A DNA stretch of 64,000 nucleotides from Pontibacter pamirensis (GCF_010015475.1 NZ_SSNI01000002.1:186001-250000), one strand, 5' to 3'; positions 35,501-44,758 are shown, numbered from the stretch's first letter. Numbers and translations are program-made. Notes: a model not told the origin generated them from the sequence alone.

Positions 35501-35896
35501 TTAACTTCTCTCCCACATTCCTTCCATCACGATTTCAAGCAGGTGCTGGTCGGGGTCACGGAAGTAGAACGACAGGAAGCCTCCGCCCCAGTCATACTCT
35601 TGCTCAATGGGTATGCCGGCGCTTTTTACTTTCTCCTTCCACGCTTCATACTGCTCCTGCTCTACTTCAAACGCGAGGTGCAACTGCCCTGTACCATAAT
35701 GCGGAGGTAAGTTACCTCCCTGTTTAGATGCTTCTGCTATAAAGCATAAAAGTACTGAAGCTCCCGCCCGGAAGAAAACGTGACGGTCCTTCACTTCACC
35801 GATTTGCTTAAACCCCAGTTTGCCTGCGTAAAAGGCCTTGCTCTCTTTTAAATCTGCGACGTAAAGGCAGGTTTCTTTTATTTTTTTGATGTTCAT
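35501..35896 (-). CDS. VOC family (glyoxalase/bleomycin-resistance-like) protein
   Basis: A 131-aa vicinal-oxygen-chelate fold protein with two beta-alpha-beta-beta-beta units: ETCLYVADLKESKAFYAG starts the first, and LHLAFEVEQEQYEAWKEK the second. The C-terminal FYFRDPDQHLLEIVME contains the usual Glu ligand at the end. Metal-ligand positions cannot all be assigned, so the reaction (if any) is unknown. I chose ATG 35896 (MNIKKIKETC) because the longer frame to 35926 is not family-like. It is convergent with the hydrolase gene. Confidence 0.88.
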   Translation of the reverse strand: MNIKKIKETCLYVADLKESKAFYAGKLGFKQIGEVKDRHVFFRAGASVLLCFIAEASKQGGNLPPHYGTGQLHLAFEVEQEQYEAWKEKVKSAGIPIEQEYDWGGGFLSFYFRDPDQHLLEIVMEGMWERS

Positions 35897-36022
35897 CTTT
35901 TGTCTTTCTCGCGGGAGGCATAACACATACTGTCAAAATATTTATTCACCTTCATTGTTAACGTCGGGTAGGGTCTTCTCGTTAAATAAGAATTACACTA
36001 CAATATTTTCAATCCAAAACAA

Positions 36023-36886
36023 ATGAACCTGACGATAAAAGTAGCAGCAGTTTTTTTGGCTGTAACGGCACTGCTGTTCTTCTTTATGCGCGACACATTA
36101 TTGGAAGCGCCAACCACATCGGAAGCACCTCCTGCAACAGCAGCCTCTTTTGAAAAACTGGCCCGCCTGCCCGGTGCTGTCGGAGAAAGCTCAGGTGTTG
36201 CTGTACTACCACAAGAAGGCCATTACCTCACGCACAACGATGCAGGTAACAGACCACACCTCTATATATTAAACAAACAAGGGGAACTGGTGGAGACACT
36301 AAAGCTGGATATAAAAAATGTAGATTGGGAAGACCTGGCGCAGGACGCCGCCGGCAACATTTACATTGCAGACACAGGCAACAACAACAACAGACGCCGT
36401 GATTTGACAGTGTACAAACTGGACCTGCAAAGCCCGCAACAGCCGGAGGCTATCCACTTTACTTTTGAGGACCAGAAGAAATTTCCGCCCTCTAAAAAAG
36501 AACGTAATTTTGATTCTGAGGCGCTTTTCTGGCACAATGACAACCTCTACATTATCACTAAAGACAGGGGCCAGGGCAAAACAGCCAATGTGTACCAGAT
36601 ACCTGCTAAGGCAGGGAATCACAAGGCCAGGTTGATTGGCAGTTACAAAACAGAAACAGAAATAACAGGTGCTGATATCAGCCCGGACAGGAATACCGTG
36701 GCACTATTAAGTGAAGAGAAGATACACCTGTTCCGAAACTTTGATTCGCCAGACACTTTTTTTGAAGGAGATTATGACAAGGTTAACATCAAAGGGGCTG
36801 GACAGACAGAAGGCATCGCCTTTGAAAGCAACAACACGTTGATAATTACAAGTGAGGGCGGCAACCTCTACCGTTACAGCTTATAG
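36023..36886 (+). CDS. Membrane-anchored beta-propeller-like protein
   Basis: A 287-aa protein with an N-terminal membrane helix (VAAVFLAVTALLFFFM), then a Thr/Ala/Pro linker and a domain rich in repeated strand patterns: SGVAVLPQEGHYLTHND, EDLAQDAAGNIYIADTGNNN, EALFWHNDNLYIITKD, EGIAFESNNTLIITSEGGN. The GNIYIAD and NLYIIT units resemble NHL or SdiA-regulated-type propeller blades. It is probably extracytoplasmic and binds a ligand or carbohydrate; the function is unknown. The stop is followed after 8 nt by a 27-bp hairpin. Confidence 0.78.
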   Translation: MNLTIKVAAVFLAVTALLFFFMRDTLLEAPTTSEAPPATAASFEKLARLPGAVGESSGVAVLPQEGHYLTHNDAGNRPHLYILNKQGELVETLKLDIKNVDWEDLAQDAAGNIYIADTGNNNNRRRDLTVYKLDLQSPQQPEAIHFTFEDQKKFPPSKKERNFDSEALFWHNDNLYIITKDRGQGKTANVYQIPAKAGNHKARLIGSYKTETEITGADISPDRNTVALLSEEKIHLFRNFDSPDTFFEGDYDKVNIKGAGQTEGIAFESNNTLIITSEGGNLYRYSL

Positions 36887-36894
36887 CATCCTAT

Positions 36895-36953
36895 AGGATA
36901 AGAATGAAGCAGGCCTTTCTCCGTTAGAGAAAGGCCTGCTTCATTCTTATCCT
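36895..36953. terminator. 27-bp bidirectional hairpin overlapping the lgt stop codon
   Basis: Arms 36895-36921 and 36927-36953 are perfect reverse complements around CGTTA. The lgt stop codon (36947-36949) lies inside the right arm, so the last three codons of lgt are part of the stem. It can stop both converging transcripts. Confidence 0.9.
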
Positions 36954-37810
36954 TTTCGTACTTTTCTTGTATCAGCTTTTGTATCATCCACCAGTCTACC
37001 TCCGGGCAGAGCAGGCTTTGGATTTTGCCATACCCTAAATAGGATAAACAGGCCAACCAGGATAAGCGGTATACTTAAGATTTGCCCCATGTTCAAAGTC
37101 ATTTCATCTTCGAAGGCCTCCTGGTTCTCTTTCAGGAACTCTACTAGAAAGCGGAAACTGAAGAGGAATGTCACAAAAAGGCCGAAAAGCAATCCGCGTG
37201 GCAGCGCAGCTTTATACTTGTTCCACAGCCAGTACAGCACCACAAAGAGCAAGAAAACGCTCAGCGACTCGTATAACTGTGTTGGATGACGTGGCACGTG
37301 GGAATATTGATTGTTCTGGTAGAAGATAAATGCCCACGGCACATCAGTTGGTCGGCCGAATATCTCTGAGTTCATCAGGTTGCCCAGCCGGATAAGCGCT
37401 CCACCCAAAGCCACCACTATTACGATGCGGTCCAGCACCCACATATAGTCAAATTTCTGGCGGCGGCTGAACAGCCACAGCGCAAAAAGAATACCGACGG
37501 TGGCGCCATGGCTGGCTAAACCGCCTTCCCATATCTTCAAAATTTCGATGGGGTTGCTCAGATAATAGTCAGGGGCGTAGAACAGGGTATGGCCTAAACG
37601 GGCACCTACTACTGTACCAATGATCATGTAGAGGGTAATAACATCCACATCGCCTTCTGTGCGGCCTTCGGCTACGTAAATTTTGGTGAGGATGCGCTGC
37701 CCTATCACAAAACCTAAGGCAAAGAGCAGGCCGTACCAACGAATGGTTAAGGGGCCTATGCTGAATATGTCTGGGTCGACATTCCAGGGAATGTAATTTA
37801 AAAAGCTCAT
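36947..37810 (-). CDS. lgt: Prolipoprotein diacylglyceryl transferase
   Basis: A 287-aa inner-membrane enzyme with seven helices. It moves a diacylglyceryl group from phosphatidylglycerol to the lipobox cysteine of prolipoproteins. Key blocks are IRWYGLLFALGFVIG, GLASHGATVGI (catalytic His), RLGNLMNSEIFG (essential Arg and Asn/Glu), and PTQLYESLSVF. The C-terminus ends in a basic tail. A TAACTTTG on the minus strand at 37831-37838 lies 21 nt before the start. Its substrates include the lipoproteins predicted in this window. Confidence 0.96.
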   Translation of the reverse strand: MSFLNYIPWNVDPDIFSIGPLTIRWYGLLFALGFVIGQRILTKIYVAEGRTEGDVDVITLYMIIGTVVGARLGHTLFYAPDYYLSNPIEILKIWEGGLASHGATVGILFALWLFSRRQKFDYMWVLDRIVIVVALGGALIRLGNLMNSEIFGRPTDVPWAFIFYQNNQYSHVPRHPTQLYESLSVFLLFVVLYWLWNKYKAALPRGLLFGLFVTFLFSFRFLVEFLKENQEAFEDEMTLNMGQILSIPLILVGLFILFRVWQNPKPALPGGRLVDDTKADTRKVRKG

Positions 37811-37830
37811 ACAGGTGTTTCAGTTCTTGC

Positions 37831-37838
37831 CAAAGTTA
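37831..37838 (-). promoter_or_regulatory. -7 element before lgt
   Basis: The minus strand reads TAACTTTG, 21 nt before the lgt ATG; no TTG box is evident upstream. Confidence 0.5.
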
Positions 37839-37913
37839 CGATAAATCAGGAACGGAAAAAACGAAAGAAGATTACTGCGCGTGTTACTATAGCGTGAAAC
37901 TTAACTGAACCAA

Positions 37914-38243
37914 ATGCTTTTCCTACACTTATTGCCTGCCCTGCTGGTAATTCTCATTGGCTTTGTGCTACAACACTGGCCACCTAAAAAGGTGAACTGG
38001 TTTTACGGCTTCCGTACCCACTACTCTATGCGGAATGAGGAAAACTGGCACGAAGGCAATCGTTTTTATGCCCGATCAATCCTCGGAATAGGCTTTGTCT
38101 CGCTTTTCATCAGCCTTGTCTGTTATTATACGCTGCCTTATTTTGCGAGCCTGCTGGTGCCCCTCGGTTTCATGCTTTTGTTCTTCATGGGCAGCATTGT
38201 GCTCACAAACGAACACCTGAAACGCAAGTACGGTGACTGGTAA
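37914..38243 (+). CDS. SdpI/YhfL family membrane protein
   Basis: A 109-aa protein with three membrane helices. Between the first and second helix is the family signature VNWFYGFRTHYSMRNEE, followed by NWHEGNRFYAR. SdpI in Bacillus gives immunity to the toxin SdpC and regulates the SdpR repressor; most members elsewhere have no known toxin partner, and none is seen here. It is divergent from lgt by about 100 nt. The stop is followed by a hairpin. Confidence 0.88.
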   Translation: MLFLHLLPALLVILIGFVLQHWPPKKVNWFYGFRTHYSMRNEENWHEGNRFYARSILGIGFVSLFISLVCYYTLPYFASLLVPLGFMLLFFMGSIVLTNEHLKRKYGDW

Positions 38244-38292
38244 AAAAGCGGCAGGCGCTACTGTATAAAACTGTATAAAGTAACGCCTGCCG
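38242..38292. terminator. Bidirectional terminator between the SdpI-like gene and nadE
   Basis: A 9-bp GC-rich outer stem (38249-38257 with 38284-38292), an inner partly paired AT-rich part, and A-rich and T-containing flanks between convergent genes. Confidence 0.78.
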
Positions 38293-38318
38293 GTCTACAT
38301 TAATTTACTAAAAGCCTG

Positions 38319-40205
38319 TCAGGCTTCATTAACCTTGGCAAGTTCTGCCTGGAAGCCTCCGCTTAAAATAGGGAAACGAAGCCAGCTGCGTGGATCTATG
38401 TTATAATCGTCGAGGTGGAAAGACGGGGCGTACCGCTCACGTTTCCACTGGTTCCTTGACCACAGTGTATAGAACTTGTTCACCCAGGACTTCAGCATCT
38501 CTGGCTCCGCCACCTGCTGCTCCAGCAGGATGTTGTATACCTCAAGTGGTGCAAAGCGGTCGTGAAAGGCCAGGCGCTCGATCTGGTTCAGCACCTCGTA
38601 CGGCATCAGGTCCTTCTCGTCTGTCTGCTCGTCCTCTGATGGGCGCAACTCGGCACTTGGCTGCAGTTTGTTTACATACTGTAGCCCCTCGTAACCCAAC
38701 TCTAATTGCATCCAGATTAACAGCTGCCTGATAAAGGCTTTGTCTATACCTGCTATGGGTGAAATACCGCCTGCGGTGTCGCCATCCATGGTGGCATAGC
38801 CCACAGAGCCTTCGCTTCGGTTTGAGGTAGCCATGAGCAGTGCGTTGTTGATGTTCGCCAGCATCCAGATGCCGGGGGCGCGTACCCGTGCCTGAATATT
38901 CTGAAGCGTCAGGTCATCCTGTTCCCATGTTAACGGGCGCTGCAACGCATCTTCAATTTTTGAAATGTAGCCCCTCACCTCATCGTCTATCGTCCAGTTA
39001 AAGAATTTGGCTCCTATTGAATCTGCAAGTCCTTTCGCTGAGTTATATGTTTCGTCGGACGAGTTTACAGTTCCTTGGTAAGCACAGGTAAGTAGTCTGC
39101 CTACCAGTTCCTTTTGAGCCTGTTCGGGAGGCAGAGACTCAAAATAGGCGACATCTTTCATCGGGAACATCTGGGTTTTGGCTGCAAACAGCACAACTCC
39201 CAGGCTTTCAATCCCTTTCCGCACCATTTCCGCTACAGCCACAGCACATAATGACGAATCGGCACCCCCGCTTAGCGACAGCACAAAGCCACGGCTGCGG
39301 CTCTTGCGCATATAATCGAACAAGGCAAGGCTCAGGGCATCTATCACCTCTTTGTTCTCATCTATCGGGGGCAGGTACTCTATCACTTCCTCTATAGTAG
39401 GACTCTTGGAGAAGCAGACTTCTGCACACTCCATATCCACATTCTTAAAGCATAGCAGTTCATTTCTGCGGATAAGTTTACCGTTCTGGGCAATCAACAC
39501 CTCACCATCATACGTCATGCGTCCTGCCTCATTGCCCAGCAGGTTAGCATACACATAGGCACACTGGTATTTTTTAGAGGCATCCACCACCAAGCGGTGC
39601 CGTACATCGGTCTTGCTAAGGGCAAAGTGGCTGGCGCTCGGGTTCAGGATGAGTTGCACGCCTTTCGGCATGTGCCGTTCGGCGGGCCTGTTCGGCCGCC
39701 AGGCATCCTCGCATATTTCAAAGGCATACTTTACACCCTGCTCCTCATAAATAATGTCGCCGATGCGGTAGGTCTGGCCAAACTTCTCGAACTCCTGTAC
39801 CACATCAGCAGGCCAGGGTGTAAACCAACGTGGCTCGTAGTGCACGCCGTCGTTGGCCATAAACTGCTTTGCCGTGATACCAATAATTTCTTTGTTTTTG
39901 ATGACGCAGGCAGTGTTATACACTTTTTTGTCAAGGAAAACCGGCAAACCAACGGCTACTGTTATGTTATCACACCACTCCTTTACCTGGAGCAGTTTCT
40001 CAAATGCCACCTCAGACAGCCAGGGGCTCAGGAACATGTCCTCACAACCATAACCGGTAATGCAAAGTTCTGGCAGCAGCAGCAGGTGGGTCTTGTTTGA
40101 AATCGCTTCTTCAATAGCGTCCTTTATATTTTGCATGTTGCCATCCCAATCCATTGGGGTTTGGTTAAGGGCAGCGGCGGCAAGCATTAATCTTGTTTCT
40201 TCCAT
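38319..40205 (-). CDS. nadE: Glutamine-dependent NAD+ synthase
   Basis: A 628-aa two-domain enzyme. The N-terminal nitrilase-type glutaminase domain has LLLPELCITGYGCED near residue 40 (Glu), FEICEDAW near 168 (catalytic Cys), and channels ammonia to the synthetase domain. The ATP-pyrophosphatase loop reads LSGGADSSLCAVAV near 310, and TSNRSEGSVGYATMDGDTAG is the NAD-adenylate site. It converts nicotinate adenine dinucleotide, ATP and glutamine to NAD+. Length fits the glutaminase-containing form. Its ATG 40205 follows a long AT-rich gap with no clear promoter. Confidence 0.96.
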   Translation of the reverse strand: MEETRLMLAAAALNQTPMDWDGNMQNIKDAIEEAISNKTHLLLLPELCITGYGCEDMFLSPWLSEVAFEKLLQVKEWCDNITVAVGLPVFLDKKVYNTACVIKNKEIIGITAKQFMANDGVHYEPRWFTPWPADVVQEFEKFGQTYRIGDIIYEEQGVKYAFEICEDAWRPNRPAERHMPKGVQLILNPSASHFALSKTDVRHRLVVDASKKYQCAYVYANLLGNEAGRMTYDGEVLIAQNGKLIRRNELLCFKNVDMECAEVCFSKSPTIEEVIEYLPPIDENKEVIDALSLALFDYMRKSRSRGFVLSLSGGADSSLCAVAVAEMVRKGIESLGVVLFAAKTQMFPMKDVAYFESLPPEQAQKELVGRLLTCAYQGTVNSSDETYNSAKGLADSIGAKFFNWTIDDEVRGYISKIEDALQRPLTWEQDDLTLQNIQARVRAPGIWMLANINNALLMATSNRSEGSVGYATMDGDTAGGISPIAGIDKAFIRQLLIWMQLELGYEGLQYVNKLQPSAELRPSEDEQTDEKDLMPYEVLNQIERLAFHDRFAPLEVYNILLEQQVAEPEMLKSWVNKFYTLWSRNQWKRERYAPSFHLDDYNIDPRSWLRFPILSGGFQAELAKVNEA

Positions 40206-40424
40206 AGAGTTGTTTAACGCAACATTGTGGAGGCAAGTTAAGGGATGATGAGCAGTTTTGGCAGTGTGAATTGCCGCTTGTTTGTTGTTGACTGTTAATT
40301 GTTGATTGTTGTACGCTTTTTATAGGCATGTTCAGCCTTGAAAAAAGGATGTAGTAACACAGCTATACAATAACTTAATTGTATCGGCTCCGAACTATTA
40401 CCAACCAACAATAAATAATTAGAC

Positions 40425-41165
40425 TTAGGAGATTTTAAGGAAAGTGAGTCCTTTTTCGGCGGCGGCCTGATCGGCTTTTTTCTTGGAAAGACCTACGCCT
40501 ACGGCAATGGCTTTGCCGTCGATGGTTACCTCAGAGGTGAATTCGGTAGTGTTGCCCTGTTGCTTCCGCTTCACAATCTCAAAGCGGATATCCATGTTCT
40601 GACTCTGCGCCCACTCAATCAGTTTGCTTTTGAAGTTGGCGGTAGTAGTAGTCAGGCTGTGCAGGTCTACGTGCGGCTTAATCAGTTTGGAGAGGATAAA
40701 GCGACGGGTGTTATCGTAGCCTTTATCCAGGTATATGGCACCCACCAGCGCCTCCAGAGCATTGCCATTCACAGATTTATGGTGGGTCCCGTGGCTGCCG
40801 GTATCTACTTTCACCAGCAGGTTTAAACCAATTCTAACGGCAATGAAGTTCAGCGACTCCCGGTTCACGATGCGTGAACGGATTTCAGTCAGGAAGCCCT
40901 CATCTTCATATGGAAACTTTCTAAAAAGATGCTCTGCCACAACAGCACCCAATACAGCATCGCCTAAAAACTCTAGGCGCTCATTTGTCTCGTGTTTGCC
41001 CGCCGCTGTCTGGCGTGCAAAAGAGGTATGCGTAAGAGCAAGCTTGTACAGTCGGATGTTATCCGGTGTACTGCCAATAACTCCAGCAAGAGCGCGTACT
41101 AATACCCTGTCTTTATTAAATAGCCTGTGGTATACGCGCCGAACTGGTTTTATAGGCCCAAACAC
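40425..41165 (-). CDS. rnc: Ribonuclease III
   Basis: A 246-aa endonuclease that cuts double-stranded RNA in rRNA and mRNA processing. The signature ERLEFLGDAVLG near residue 62 contains the catalytic Glu and Asp, with a later NALEALVGAIYLDKGY block; a dsRNA-binding domain fills the C-terminal ~70 residues (FKSKLIEWAQ, then KKKADQAAAEKGL). Translation starts at GTG 41165, one base after the fabF stop codon, so translational coupling is likely. The acpP-fabF-rnc order is a conserved Bacteroidota operon. Confidence 0.95.
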   Translation of the reverse strand: MFGPIKPVRRVYHRLFNKDRVLVRALAGVIGSTPDNIRLYKLALTHTSFARQTAAGKHETNERLEFLGDAVLGAVVAEHLFRKFPYEDEGFLTEIRSRIVNRESLNFIAVRIGLNLLVKVDTGSHGTHHKSVNGNALEALVGAIYLDKGYDNTRRFILSKLIKPHVDLHSLTTTTANFKSKLIEWAQSQNMDIRFEIVKRKQQGNTTEFTSEVTIDGKAIAVGVGLSKKKADQAAAEKGLTFLKIS

Positions 41166-41166
41166 A

Positions 41167-42420
41167 CTAATCTTTCAGTTGACGGAATAAAACGGAGGTA
41201 TTATGACCACCAAATCCAAATGTATTGCTCAGGGCAACCTTTACTTCACGCTCCTGCGCCTTGTTAAACGTCAGGTTCAGACGGCTGTCAAGGTTCTCAT
41301 CGTCAGTGAAGTGGTTGATAGTAGGTGGCACCACATTATGCTGAATAGCCAGAATAGAAGCAATGGCCTCGATGGCACCAGCAGCACCCAGTAAGTGCCC
41401 GGTCATGGATTTAGTCGAGCTGATATTCAGGTTGTAGGCGTGTTCGCCGAACACCTGCTTAATTGCTTTTACCTCACTCAAGTCACCAAGGGGAGTGGAT
41501 GTTCCGTGCACGTTGATGTAATCAACCTCCTCCGGGTTAATACCAGATTGCTCCAGCACATTCTTCATCACCATAAATGCACCACGGCCTTCCGGGTGTG
41601 GCGCCGTGATATGATAAGCGTCAGCAGACATGGCACCACTGATGAGTTCAGCATAAATTTTTGCGCCGCGTGCTTTGGCATGCTCATATTCTTCCAGAAT
41701 GATGGCTCCTGCTCCTTCACCCAACACAAAACCGTCACGGTCCGCGTCAAAAGGCCTGGAGGCTGTTTCTGGAGAATCATTGCGCTCTGAAAGGGCTTTT
41801 AAAGCATTAAAGCCACCGACACCTGCCTCTGTTACAGCTGCCTCTGAACCACCGGAAACAATCACATCAGCCATACCCAGACGGATATAGTTGTAAGAAT
41901 CGATCAAGGCGTTTGTAGCAGATGCACAAGCAGATACAGTGACAAAATTAGGACCGCGGAAGCCATGCTTAATAGAGATATGGCCTGCGCTGATATCGGC
42001 AATCATCTTCGGGATAAAGAAAGGATTGAAGCGTGGGGTGCCGTCGCCATTGGCGAAGTTAACGCACTCTTCCTGAAAGGTACGCAGGCCACCAATGCCC
42101 GAACCCCAGATAACCCCAATACGGTCAAGATCAATATTATCTTCTACCAGCCTGGCGTCTTTAACGGCCTCATCGGCCACTACCATAGCGAACTGAGAAA
42201 ACAGGTCCATTTTACGGGCCTCTTTACGGTCAAAGTAGTTCTCAGGATCGTATCCTTTTATTTCACAGGCAAACTGTGTCTTAAACTTACTCGCATCAAA
42301 GCGCGTGATTGGGGCAGCACCACTCACGCCATTTTTTAACCCGTTCCAATATTCTGAAACAGTGTTGCCAAGTGGCGTGAGTGCGCCTAACCCAGTAACT
42401 ACAACTCTCTTAAGCTCCAT
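41167..42420 (-). CDS. fabF: 3-oxoacyl-ACP synthase II
   Basis: A 417-aa condensing enzyme that extends acyl-ACP with malonyl-ACP in fatty acid synthesis. The catalytic triad is Cys near 164 (VSACASATNAL), His near 304 (NVHGTSTPLGD) and His near 341 (STKSMTGHLLGAAG). ALSNTFGFGGHNTSVLF near the end is the gatekeeper block. Its ATG lies 70 nt after the acpP stop codon and its stop is 1 nt before rnc. Fatty acid synthesis and RNA processing are therefore co-transcribed, as in other Bacteroidota. Confidence 0.97.
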   Translation of the reverse strand: MELKRVVVTGLGALTPLGNTVSEYWNGLKNGVSGAAPITRFDASKFKTQFACEIKGYDPENYFDRKEARKMDLFSQFAMVVADEAVKDARLVEDNIDLDRIGVIWGSGIGGLRTFQEECVNFANGDGTPRFNPFFIPKMIADISAGHISIKHGFRGPNFVTVSACASATNALIDSYNYIRLGMADVIVSGGSEAAVTEAGVGGFNALKALSERNDSPETASRPFDADRDGFVLGEGAGAIILEEYEHAKARGAKIYAELISGAMSADAYHITAPHPEGRGAFMVMKNVLEQSGINPEEVDYINVHGTSTPLGDLSEVKAIKQVFGEHAYNLNISSTKSMTGHLLGAAGAIEAIASILAIQHNVVPPTINHFTDDENLDSRLNLTFNKAQEREVKVALSNTFGFGGHNTSVLFRQLKD

Positions 42421-42490
42421 AAGCTACTAGTAGAGGATAGATAGTAGAAAATTTGTTCTGATAGGGATACTAAATAAAAAGAGAGGAAAA

Positions 42491-42727
42491 TTACTTCGCG
42501 TGCTCTTCAAGGTAGCTTACAGCCTGACCTACAGTAGCGATATTTTCAGCCTGATCATCTGGAATAGATACGTTGAATTCTTTTTCGAATTCCATGATAA
42601 GCTCAACAGTATCTAATGAATCAGCGCCAAGGTCATTCGTGAAGGAAGCCTCCGGTGTAACCTCTGACTCTTCCACACCAAGCTTATCGATAATGATAGC
42701 CTTTACTTTTTCTGCGATTTCTGACAT
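42491..42727 (-). CDS. acpP: Acyl carrier protein
   Basis: A 78-aa acidic protein with the four-helix ACP fold. The phosphopantetheine serine is in [16 protein letters not shown]. It carries growing fatty acids for FabF and other enzymes. It begins the operon with fabF and rnc. The intergenic space to the divergent IPExxxVDY gene is 153 nt. Confidence 0.98.
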   Translation of the reverse strand: MSEIAEKVKAIIIDKLGVEESEVTPEASFTNDLGADSLDTVELIMEFEKEFNVSIPDDQAENIATVGQAVSYLEEHAK

Positions 42728-42856
42728 TTTTCTTATAGTTAATTAAAACACTGTGCAAAGAAATGTAATTAGGCAGACAATGTCAAAAAAAATTACTCTA
42801 TTCCCTCTTTTGCAAAAGTTTTACCCTGCAATTGCCATTATACCAAGATCCCTTGC

Positions 42857-42864
42857 TATTTTTG
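42857..42864 (+). promoter_or_regulatory. -7 element for the IPExxxVDY-pyk operon
   Basis: TATTTTTG lies 16 nt before the ATG. A TTG at 42832-42834 is 22 nt upstream, a little too far for the usual 19-20 nt spacing. Confidence 0.5.
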
Positions 42865-42880
42865 GCGCTGAACTAAAATC

Positions 42881-43309
42881 ATGAAGACACTCCGGCTGGA
42901 CATAGCGTATGAGTACGACTTTGATCTGTATGGCTTGGTGTCGACGGTAAAAGAGCACAAATTAGCCTGGGCTCTGAACAAGTTACTGGGCTTCCGCCTC
43001 ATCAAGCAGAAGGACCTTTGTTACGACTTAGTTGGGCAGGATCACATAATTATATCTAATTATGAGTATCTTACCGACTATAGTATAGTACGCCTTCTGA
43101 AGAACAAGGCAGTTGGTACTGCCCCGGCAAAAGATCCGTTCTTACTGCCTGAAATAAAAGAGTATGACTACGTACTGCAGATAAATGGTCCTCTGCGCCA
43201 ATTGTACCCGAAGGAGTTTATACAGAGGCTTCTCCGTATTCCGCTGGTACAGTATGTGAAACAATTTGACCCACTTACACTTAAACTAAAAGATAACCTG
43301 ATATTCTAA
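42881..43309 (+). CDS. IPExxxVDY-type family protein
   Basis: A 142-aa protein of unknown function that I recognise from its conserved place between acpP-fabF-rnc and pyk in Bacteroidota. The motif LPEIKEYDY near residue 87 is the family's IPE-x3-VDY pattern with Leu and Tyr replacing Ile and Val. The first half is rich in aromatic and charged residues (LDIAYEYDFDLYGLVS). No membrane helix or signal is seen. Its stop is 2 nt before the pyk start, so it is translated with pyruvate kinase from one mRNA. Confidence 0.83.
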   Translation: MKTLRLDIAYEYDFDLYGLVSTVKEHKLAWALNKLLGFRLIKQKDLCYDLVGQDHIIISNYEYLTDYSIVRLLKNKAVGTAPAKDPFLLPEIKEYDYVLQINGPLRQLYPKEFIQRLLRIPLVQYVKQFDPLTLKLKDNLIF

Positions 43310-43311
43310 GT

Positions 43312-44742
43312 ATGGACTTATCCTTCAACAAAACAAAAATTCTGGCTACCGTTGGCCCCGCAAGCAATACCCCTGAGCGCCTTTTGGCTTTAGCTGATGC
43401 AGGTGTAAACGCTTTTCGCCTTAACTTCTCACATGGTGCCTATTCAGAACATCAGAAAGTAATTGATTACGTTCGTGATTTAAATAAGAAACACAACAGA
43501 AACCTTTGCCTGGTGCAGGACCTTCAGGGACCTAAGATTCGACTGGGCGATGTAGAAAACGGTGCGATTGAGATAAGAGAAGGCCAGGTAATCAAACTTG
43601 TTTGTGACGGCTCTCTCACAACGGAAGGAAGGCTTTCCACTATTTATGAGAATCTGGCTAGAGACGTTAAACCAGGCGATGCTATTCTTCTGGATGACGG
43701 CAAGTTGGAAGTTAAAGTTATCAGCACAGACCACCACATGGAAGTGGAGGCAGAAGTTATTTACGGTGGCACAGTTAAGCCACGTAAAGGAATTAACCTA
43801 CCTGACTCTAAGGTGTCCGCTCCCTCCATGACCGAAAAAGATATAGAAGACCTGCAGTTTGGCTTAGATAACAATGTGGAGTGGGTAGCGCTTTCTTTTG
43901 TACGCAAAGCAGAGGACATCCAAGAAATCAAACAAATGATCAAAGAGCGGGGAAAAAGGACCCGTGTGATCGCTAAAATCGAAAAGCCTGAGGCCATCGA
44001 AAACATCGATGAAATTATAGAAGCGACAGACGCCATTATGGTGGCGCGTGGTGACCTCGGTGTTGAAGTGGGTATGGAGAAAGTGCCGATGATCCAGAAA
44101 ATGCTGGTGGAGAAGTGCAACAGAGCAGGCAAGCCTGTGATTGTGGCCACTCAGATGATGGAGAGCATGATCACGAACCCACGACCGACCCGTGCCGAGA
44201 CAAATGACGTAGCAAACGCAGTGATTGACGGTGCTGATACCGTGATGTTAAGTGCCGAGACGGCTGTTGGAGCCTACCCTATCGAGACAATCCGCAGCAT
44301 GAGCCTTACTATCCGTACGGTAGAGGCCAACGCTACCAACATATTTGACAAGAGCTATGTGCTGAACCCACAGACCAAGACGTTCTATAGCGACAGCCTT
44401 GTAGCCAACGCCTGCAGCCTTGCCCATGACACTCATGCCAAGGCAGTAATAGGTATGACAAAGTCAGGATACACGGCATTCCAGCTGGCAAAGTACCGCC
44501 CGAAAGCAAACATTTTTATCTTTACTGAAAACCATGAACTGCTGAATACACTGAACCTGGTGTGGGGCGTACGTGGCTTCCACTATGATAAGTTTGAGTC
44601 AACGGACGCTACTATTGAGGATATCAAAAACACATTGTTAGATGGTGGCTATATTGAGAAAGGTGATGTGTTTATCAACACAGCCAGCATGCCGATAAAC
44701 GAGCAGAAACGCACCAACATGATTAAGTTAAGCATAGCTTAG
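43312..44742 (+). CDS. pyk: Pyruvate kinase
   Basis: A 476-aa glycolytic enzyme converting phosphoenolpyruvate and ADP to pyruvate and ATP. TKILATVGPASNTPERL opens the barrel; RLNFSHG and QDLQGPKIRLG follow, and IAKIEKPEAIENIDEI with MVARGDLGVE holds the metal and phosphate ligands. PTRAETNDVANAVIDGADTV is the family's middle block. The C-terminal domain is present and of normal length. It is the second gene of an operon with the IPExxxVDY protein and is followed by a very strong palindromic terminator. Confidence 0.97.
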   Translation: MDLSFNKTKILATVGPASNTPERLLALADAGVNAFRLNFSHGAYSEHQKVIDYVRDLNKKHNRNLCLVQDLQGPKIRLGDVENGAIEIREGQVIKLVCDGSLTTEGRLSTIYENLARDVKPGDAILLDDGKLEVKVISTDHHMEVEAEVIYGGTVKPRKGINLPDSKVSAPSMTEKDIEDLQFGLDNNVEWVALSFVRKAEDIQEIKQMIKERGKRTRVIAKIEKPEAIENIDEIIEATDAIMVARGDLGVEVGMEKVPMIQKMLVEKCNRAGKPVIVATQMMESMITNPRPTRAETNDVANAVIDGADTVMLSAETAVGAYPIETIRSMSLTIRTVEANATNIFDKSYVLNPQTKTFYSDSLVANACSLAHDTHAKAVIGMTKSGYTAFQLAKYRPKANIFIFTENHELLNTLNLVWGVRGFHYDKFESTDATIEDIKNTLLDGGYIEKGDVFINTASMPINEQKRTNMIKLSIA

Positions 44743-44758
44743 CGTTCTCCTCTATCTT

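Noticed and set aside
37914-38243. SdpI-like protein as immunity part of a toxin system
   Set aside because: No SdpC-like toxin or SdpR-like regulator gene is adjacent; lone SdpI-family proteins are common.
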